Origin: DAOTEJ01 sp035454085
GTDB lineage: Bacteria > Pseudomonadota > Gammaproteobacteria > Burkholderiales > Burkholderiaceae_F
Direction of reading: 5' to 3'
Length of the DNA stretch: 10,855 bases
Assembly (NCBI GenBank): GCA_035454085.1
Contig: DAOTEJ010000083.1
Span: 1 to 10,855, forward strand
Below are positions 7,626-10,855 of the stretch, one piece after another. The position numbers and the translations under genes were made by a program. The notes under the pieces were generated by a model, which ran no database searches, was not told where the DNA came from, and worked only from the letters and a program-made list of their open reading frames with translations. Positions within the stretch are counted from its first letter, which is position 1; every line of letters starts with the position of its first letter.

Positions 7626-8372
7626 ATGCCGATCGAGGCCACCGACTGGCTGCGCCAGGCGGTCAAGACCCTGGTGCTGCCGCCCGGCGGCCCGCTGCTG
7701 CTTATCTTCTTGGGCCTGTGGCTCGCCCGGCGGCACGCGGCGGGGCGCTGGATGGCGGCCGCGGGCGCGCTGAGCCTGTGGTTGCTGTCGCTGCCGCTGG
7801 TGGCGGCCTGGCTGGCGGCGACGCTCTCGCCCACGCAGCCCGTGGATCTGGCCGCGGCGGGCAAGGCGCAGGCCATCGTGATCCTGGGCGGTGGCGTGCG
7901 GCGCGAGGCGGCCGAGTACGGTGGCGACACACTCGGCCGCCTGACGCTGGAGCGCACCCGTTACGGCGCGCGGCTTGCGAGGCAGACCGGGCTGCCGGTG
8001 CTGGTGACGGGGGGCTCGGTCAAGGGCGACACGCGGCCCGAGGCGCACCTGATGCGCGAGTCGCTGGAAGGCGAGTTCGGCGTGCCCGTGAAGTGGATCG
8101 AGGACCGCTCGCGCAACACGCACGAGAACGCGCTGCGCAGCGCCGAAGTGCTGCGCGCGGCCGGCGTGCAACGCGTGCTGGTGGTGGTGCACGGCTTCGA
8201 CGTGCCGCGCGCCAAGGCCGAGTTCGCGGCCGCGGGGCTGGAGGTGATCGTGGCACCGACGCAGATCCCGCGCCTCGAAGGTCTGGTGGTGGGTGACTTC
8301 CTGCCCAGCGTCTCGGCGCTCGAAACTTCGTACTGGGCGCTGTACGAGCATCTGGCCCTGCTGGCGCGCTGA
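7626..8372 (+). CDS. YdcF/ElyC family membrane protein (DUF218)
   Basis: A 248-residue protein with two N-terminal hydrophobic segments (about 17-34 and 43-65) followed by a DUF218 domain. The domain begins at AIVILGGG (about 83-90), contains LVTGG, and has the conserved SRNTHENA at 162-169 and VVVHGFDVPRAKAEF after it. E. coli ElyC, of this family, affects cell-envelope and undecaprenyl-linked polymer assembly; the biochemical activity of the family is not settled. The gene starts 3 nt after the protease stop, so the two are almost certainly cotranscribed. AGGTGA within the end of the protease gene can serve as ribosome site. A link to the nearby polysaccharide genes is plausible but inferred only from position. 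Confidence 0.87.
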   Translation: MPIEATDWLRQAVKTLVLPPGGPLLLIFLGLWLARRHAAGRWMAAAGALSLWLLSLPLVAAWLAATLSPTQPVDLAAAGKAQAIVILGGGVRREAAEYGGDTLGRLTLERTRYGARLARQTGLPVLVTGGSVKGDTRPEAHLMRESLEGEFGVPVKWIEDRSRNTHENALRSAEVLRAAGVQRVLVVVHGFDVPRAKAEFAAAGLEVIVAPTQIPRLEGLVVGDFLPSVSALETSYWALYEHLALLAR

Positions 8373-8380
8373 GCACGGCC

Positions 8381-8391
8381 GGGCCGGGCCC
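8381..8391 (+). terminator. GC hairpin after the ydcF-like gene, possible weak terminator
   Basis: GGGCCGGGCCC, a perfect 11-bp inverted repeat, lies 8 nt after the stop of the ydcF-like gene. No T-tract follows, and a single-base loop would force the stem to open, so intrinsic termination is doubtful. Apart from this, nothing is recognised between 8373 and the promoter at 8491. Confidence 0.25.
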
Positions 8392-8490
8392 GCGTAGAGG
8401 CGGCTGGGGTTGGCCGATCCAAAGACGGTGGCGTTCTCGGGCGTGGCGTGGCGGGCGCGGTGCGGCTCGGCCGGGGGCGGATCCGGCCGA

Positions 8491-8496
8491 TATACT
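8491..8496 (+). promoter_or_regulatory. -10 element of the helicase gene promoter
   Basis: TATACT is the only good -10 match in the 167-nt region before the helicase and lies 44 nt before its GTG start. The expected -35 zone (about 8467-8474) is all G/C with no TTG core. The promoter is therefore either weak or depends on the -10 alone. It overlaps the LexA-like box by four bases, the usual arrangement for direct repression. Confidence 0.55.
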
Positions 8497-8512
8497 GGAA
8501 ATTCCAACAGTA
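8493..8512 (+). promoter_or_regulatory. LexA (SOS) operator upstream of the helicase gene
   Basis: TACTGGAAATTCCAACAGTA matches the architecture of the classical LexA box: TACTG and CAGTA half-sites separated by exactly 10 nt. In the core CTGT-N8-ACAG pattern only one base differs (CTGG here). The symmetry extends one more base pair on each side (8492 A, 8513 T). It covers the -10 element and lies 27 nt before the start codon of a UvrD-family helicase, a class that includes known LexA targets such as E. coli uvrD. Betaproteobacterial LexA uses the same consensus. That the site is bound is inference. Confidence 0.78.
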
Positions 8513-8514
8513 TC

Positions 8515-8529
8515 GCGGCACCGTGCCGC
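8515..8529 (+). other. Leader hairpin next to the helicase start
   Basis: GCGGCA (8515-8520) and TGCCGC (8524-8529) form a perfect 6-bp stem with a CCG loop. It starts two bases after the LexA box and ends 10 nt before the GTG start. No Shine-Dalgarno sequence is present between hairpin and start, so it lies where a ribosome site would be expected. It could reduce translation or just be chance in GC-rich DNA. Confidence 0.4.
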
Positions 8530-8539
8530 CTCGCCCGCC

Positions 8540-10618
8540 GTGGACAGCCTTGCCCCTTCGGTCCAAACCGTGCCCGCCGCCGCGCTGTGCCTCAACGAAG
8601 CCCAGCGCGCGGCCGCGGAGCGTCCGGTGGACGACGGTCCGCTGCTGATCGTGGCGGGCGCGGGCACCGGCAAGACGGCCACCCTGGCGCATCGCGTGGC
8701 GCACCTGGTGGCGCAGGGTGTGGAGCCCAGCGCCATCCTGCTGCTCACTTTCTCGCGCCGCGCTGCGGCCGAGATGAGCCGCCGAGTGGAGCGCTTGCTG
8801 CTCGAGCGCGGCGGACGCGGTGCCGCCGCGGCGGCGAGCCTGCTCACCTGGTCCGGCACCTTCCACGCGATCGGCGCGCGGCTGCTGCGCATGCATGCCG
8901 ATGCGCTCGGCCTGAGCCCCGAGTTCACCATCGTCGACCGCGAGGATGCGGCCGATCTGCTGGCGATGGTGCGTCACGAGCAGGGCCTGGCCGCGCAGGA
9001 GCGGCGCTTCCCGCTCAAGGGCACTTGCCTGGCGATCTATTCGCGCGTGGTGAACACCGAGGCCTCGCTGCACGAGGTGCTGGTCGAGAGCTTCCCCTGG
9101 TGCGCGGCCTGGGAAGACGAACTGCGCCGCCTGTTCGGCGCGTTCGTGGCGGCCAAGCAGGCGGCCAACGTGCTCGACTACGACGATCTGCTGCTCTACT
9201 GGGCGCAGGCGCTGGCCGAACCCACGGTGGCGCGCGCGATGGGCGGGCGCTTCAGCCACGTGCTGGTGGACGAGTACCAGGACACCAACCGGCTGCAGGC
9301 GCGCATCCTGCAAGGCCTCAAGCCCGACGGCCGCGGGCTGGCCGTGGTGGGCGACGACGCCCAGGCGATCTACGCGTTTCGCGGCGCCACGGTGCGCAAC
9401 ATCCTCGAGTTCCCCGCGCAGTACTCGCCGCCGGCCACGGTGGTGAAGCTCGAGCAGAACTACCGCTCGACGCAGGCCATCCTCGCCGCCTCGAACGCGG
9501 TGATCGCGATGAGCCGCGAGCGCCACGAGAAGCAGCTGTGGTCGGCAGGGGCGGCGGGCTCGGCACCGCAACTGGTGCACGTGGCCGACGAGGTCGAAGA
9601 GGCGCGCTACATCGCCACGCGCGTGCTCGAGGACCGCGAGGCCGGCACGCCGCTCAAGCGCCAGGCCGTGCTGTTCCGCACCGCGCACCACAGCGCGCAA
9701 CTCGAGCTGGAACTGGTCCGCCGCAACATTCCGTTCGTGAAGTACGGCGGGCTCAAGTTCCTCGAGGCCGCGCACATCAAGGACGTGCTCGCGGTGCTGC
9801 GCTGGGCCGAGAATCCGCGCGACCGCGTGGCGGGCTTCCGGGTGCTGCAACTGGTGCCGGGCGTGGGGCCGCGCACGGCGGCGCGCGTGCTCGAACAAGC
9901 GATCGGCAGCCTCCGGCTAGGTGAGGCGCTGGCCGCCGTGCTTGCACCGGCCGCGGCGCGCGAGGGCCTGGCGGCGCTGGCGGCCCTGATGCAGGGGCTC
10001 GAGGGCAGAGGTGCCTGGCCCGAAGACTTGAACCGCGTGCGCGCCTGGTACGAGCCGCACCTCGTGCGCCTGCACGAGGACGCCGCTGTGCGCTCGGCCG
10101 ACCTCGCCCAACTGGCCCAGATGGCTGCCACCAGCGTCACGCGCAGCGCCTTTCTTACCGATCTGGCGCTCGATCCGCCCGAGGCCACGAGCGGCGAGGC
10201 GGGCGTGCCGCTGCTCGACGAGGATTACCTGATCCTCTCGACCATCCATTCGGCCAAGGGCCAGGAGTGGAACGCGGTCTACGTGCTCAAGTGCGTGGAC
10301 GGATGCATCCCGTCCGACATGGCCACCGGCAATGCCGCCGAGATCGAGGAGGAGCGCCGCCTGCTGTACGTTGCCATGACCCGCGCGCGGCATCAGTTGC
10401 ACCTCATGCTGCCGCAGCGCTTCTACGTGACTCAGCAAGCGGGCGGTGGCGACCGGTACGTCTACGGCAACCGCACGCGCTTCATCCCGGGGCAGTTGGA
10501 CGGGTACTTCGAGAGTGTGGCTTGGCCGATGGCGTCTCCCGGCCCGGCGCAGGCCGCGCGGCCAGGTTTGGCCGTAGACCTGACCGCGCGCATGCGCGGC
10601 ATGTGGGGTCCGGTCTAG
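8540..10618 (+). CDS. UvrD/Rep-family ATP-dependent DNA helicase (SF1A)
   Basis: A 692-residue superfamily 1A helicase expected to unwind DNA 3' to 5' in repair or fork processing. Motifs in order: Q motif LNEAQRAAAE (18-27), Walker A GAGTGKT (40-46), Ia LLLTFSRRAAAEMSRRV, DEYQD Walker B (244-248), motif III GDDAQAIYAFRG (271-282), motif IV NYRS (307-310), motif V SAKGQEW (571-577) and motif VI VAMTRAR (611-617). All are intact. It is slightly shorter than canonical UvrD (about 720), and features such as LTWSGTFHAIGARLLR suggest a paralogous clade instead of housekeeping UvrD, so no symbol is given. The start is GTG 8540; no in-frame ATG precedes it and no ribosome site is evident. The LexA box upstream predicts SOS induction. 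Its stop overlaps the convergent lipoprotein gene by 4 bp. Confidence 0.92.
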   Translation: MDSLAPSVQTVPAAALCLNEAQRAAAERPVDDGPLLIVAGAGTGKTATLAHRVAHLVAQGVEPSAILLLTFSRRAAAEMSRRVERLLLERGGRGAAAAASLLTWSGTFHAIGARLLRMHADALGLSPEFTIVDREDAADLLAMVRHEQGLAAQERRFPLKGTCLAIYSRVVNTEASLHEVLVESFPWCAAWEDELRRLFGAFVAAKQAANVLDYDDLLLYWAQALAEPTVARAMGGRFSHVLVDEYQDTNRLQARILQGLKPDGRGLAVVGDDAQAIYAFRGATVRNILEFPAQYSPPATVVKLEQNYRSTQAILAASNAVIAMSRERHEKQLWSAGAAGSAPQLVHVADEVEEARYIATRVLEDREAGTPLKRQAVLFRTAHHSAQLELELVRRNIPFVKYGGLKFLEAAHIKDVLAVLRWAENPRDRVAGFRVLQLVPGVGPRTAARVLEQAIGSLRLGEALAAVLAPAAAREGLAALAALMQGLEGRGAWPEDLNRVRAWYEPHLVRLHEDAAVRSADLAQLAQMAATSVTRSAFLTDLALDPPEATSGEAGVPLLDEDYLILSTIHSAKGQEWNAVYVLKCVDGCIPSDMATGNAAEIEEERRLLYVAMTRARHQLHLMLPQRFYVTQQAGGGDRYVYGNRTRFIPGQLDGYFESVAWPMASPGPAQAARPGLAVDLTARMRGMWGPV

Positions 10619-10855
10619 CTCGAGGGCAGCGGGGCGCCGGCGGTCGTCTCGGAATTTCCAAGGGTCGTCGGCGCATCGGGTAGCGGGGAGCGCACATCGA
10701 GCGATGTCTTTGCGCCGTCGGAGGGTGGCGATGGCACGGCTCCGCCAGGTTGCGCGGTGGGGCCACCGACCGACACGGCGAGCGCGCTGGCTTCGTTGAT
10801 GCCGTCGCTGCTGCCGCCGCAGGCGGCGAGCAGTGCGCTGGCGAGCAGCGTCAGG
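10615..10855 (-). CDS. Small lipoprotein of unknown function, 5' end outside the window
   Basis: Reading the minus strand from the right edge gives 79 codons and a TAG stop at 10617-10615. The visible N-terminal part, LTLLASALLAACGGSSDG, is the hydrophobic end of a lipoprotein signal peptide with lipobox LLAAC and a Gly/Ser-rich linker, typical of bacterial lipoproteins. Almost every codon in this part ends in G or C. The remainder (about 60 residues) is rich in Pro, Ala, Ser and Thr with no domain I recognise and looks disordered. The start codon lies beyond the window, probably only about 5-15 codons away. It converges on the helicase gene. Third-position GC is lower in the tail, as in fast-evolving small lipoproteins. 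A non-coding chance reading is unlikely given the lipobox. Confidence 0.65.
   Translation of the reverse strand, partial: LTLLASALLAACGGSSDGINEASALAVSVGGPTAQPGGAVPSPPSDGAKTSLDVRSPLPDAPTTLGNSETTAGAPLPSS

Noticed and set aside
5619..9898. Very long minus-strand open frames (962 and 645 codons) opposite tviC, the protease, ydcF-like and helicase genes
   Set aside because: Both span several confidently identified plus-strand genes, are rich in Arg, His and Gln without motifs, and reflect absence of AT-rich stops.
10650..10661. GGAATTTCCAA resembling the centre of the LexA box at 8497-8507
   Set aside because: Only the central spacer-like bases are shared. The TACTG and CAGTA half-sites are missing, and it lies inside the lipoprotein coding region.
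10482..10766. Minus-strand 94-codon frame with an ATG near the right end
   Set aside because: It extends about 135 bp into the helicase gene and has an Arg/Pro-rich composition. A different minus frame with a clear lipobox explains the region better.

Overview
The window is about 10.9 kb of very GC-rich DNA with strong G/C bias at third codon positions and almost no spare sequence. Six complete genes run on the plus strand. A seventh, truncated at the right edge, lies on the minus strand. GC content, gene style and the presence of a PEP-CTERM/exosortase regulatory pair suggest a betaproteobacterium (Burkholderiales or Rhodocyclales-like). This is inferred from family recognition; there is no rRNA or other taxonomic marker here.

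Region 1 (1-4309) is regulatory and export related. It opens with a 55-bp sequence duplicated in tandem, each copy carrying a GGAGGG Shine-Dalgarno core. It is followed by prsR, the sigma-54-dependent response regulator of PEP-CTERM systems, and prsT, the giant TPR lipoprotein of the same systems. The histidine kinase partner PrsK is normally the next gene upstream; only its last few codons, if anything, are inside the window.

Region 2 (4373-6701) holds two sugar-nucleotide genes overlapping by 17 bp: a TviB/WbpO-type UDP-GlcNAc 6-dehydrogenase and a TviC/WbpP-type UDP-GlcNAc 4-epimerase. Together they are expected to supply UDP-N-acetylgalactosaminuronic acid for an acidic exopolysaccharide, consistent with the EPS loci that usually accompany exosortase systems. 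No exosortase, glycosyltransferase or PEP-CTERM substrate is in the window.

Region 3 (6789-8372) is a two-gene unit with a 3-nt gap: an exported trypsin-like serine protease with a probable twin-arginine signal, and a membrane-anchored YdcF/ElyC (DUF218) protein.

Region 4 (8373-10855) contains a UvrD/Rep-family helicase. Its short upstream region carries a near-consensus LexA box lying over a TATACT -10 element, so it is probably an SOS gene. A convergent small lipoprotein gene meets it tail to tail, and the two stop codons share the palindrome CTAG.

No tRNA, rRNA, CRISPR array, insertion sequence or phage gene was seen. The window reads as ordinary chromosome at the edge of an exosortase-linked EPS locus. 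The most noteworthy items are the LexA box and the duplicated leader repeat.
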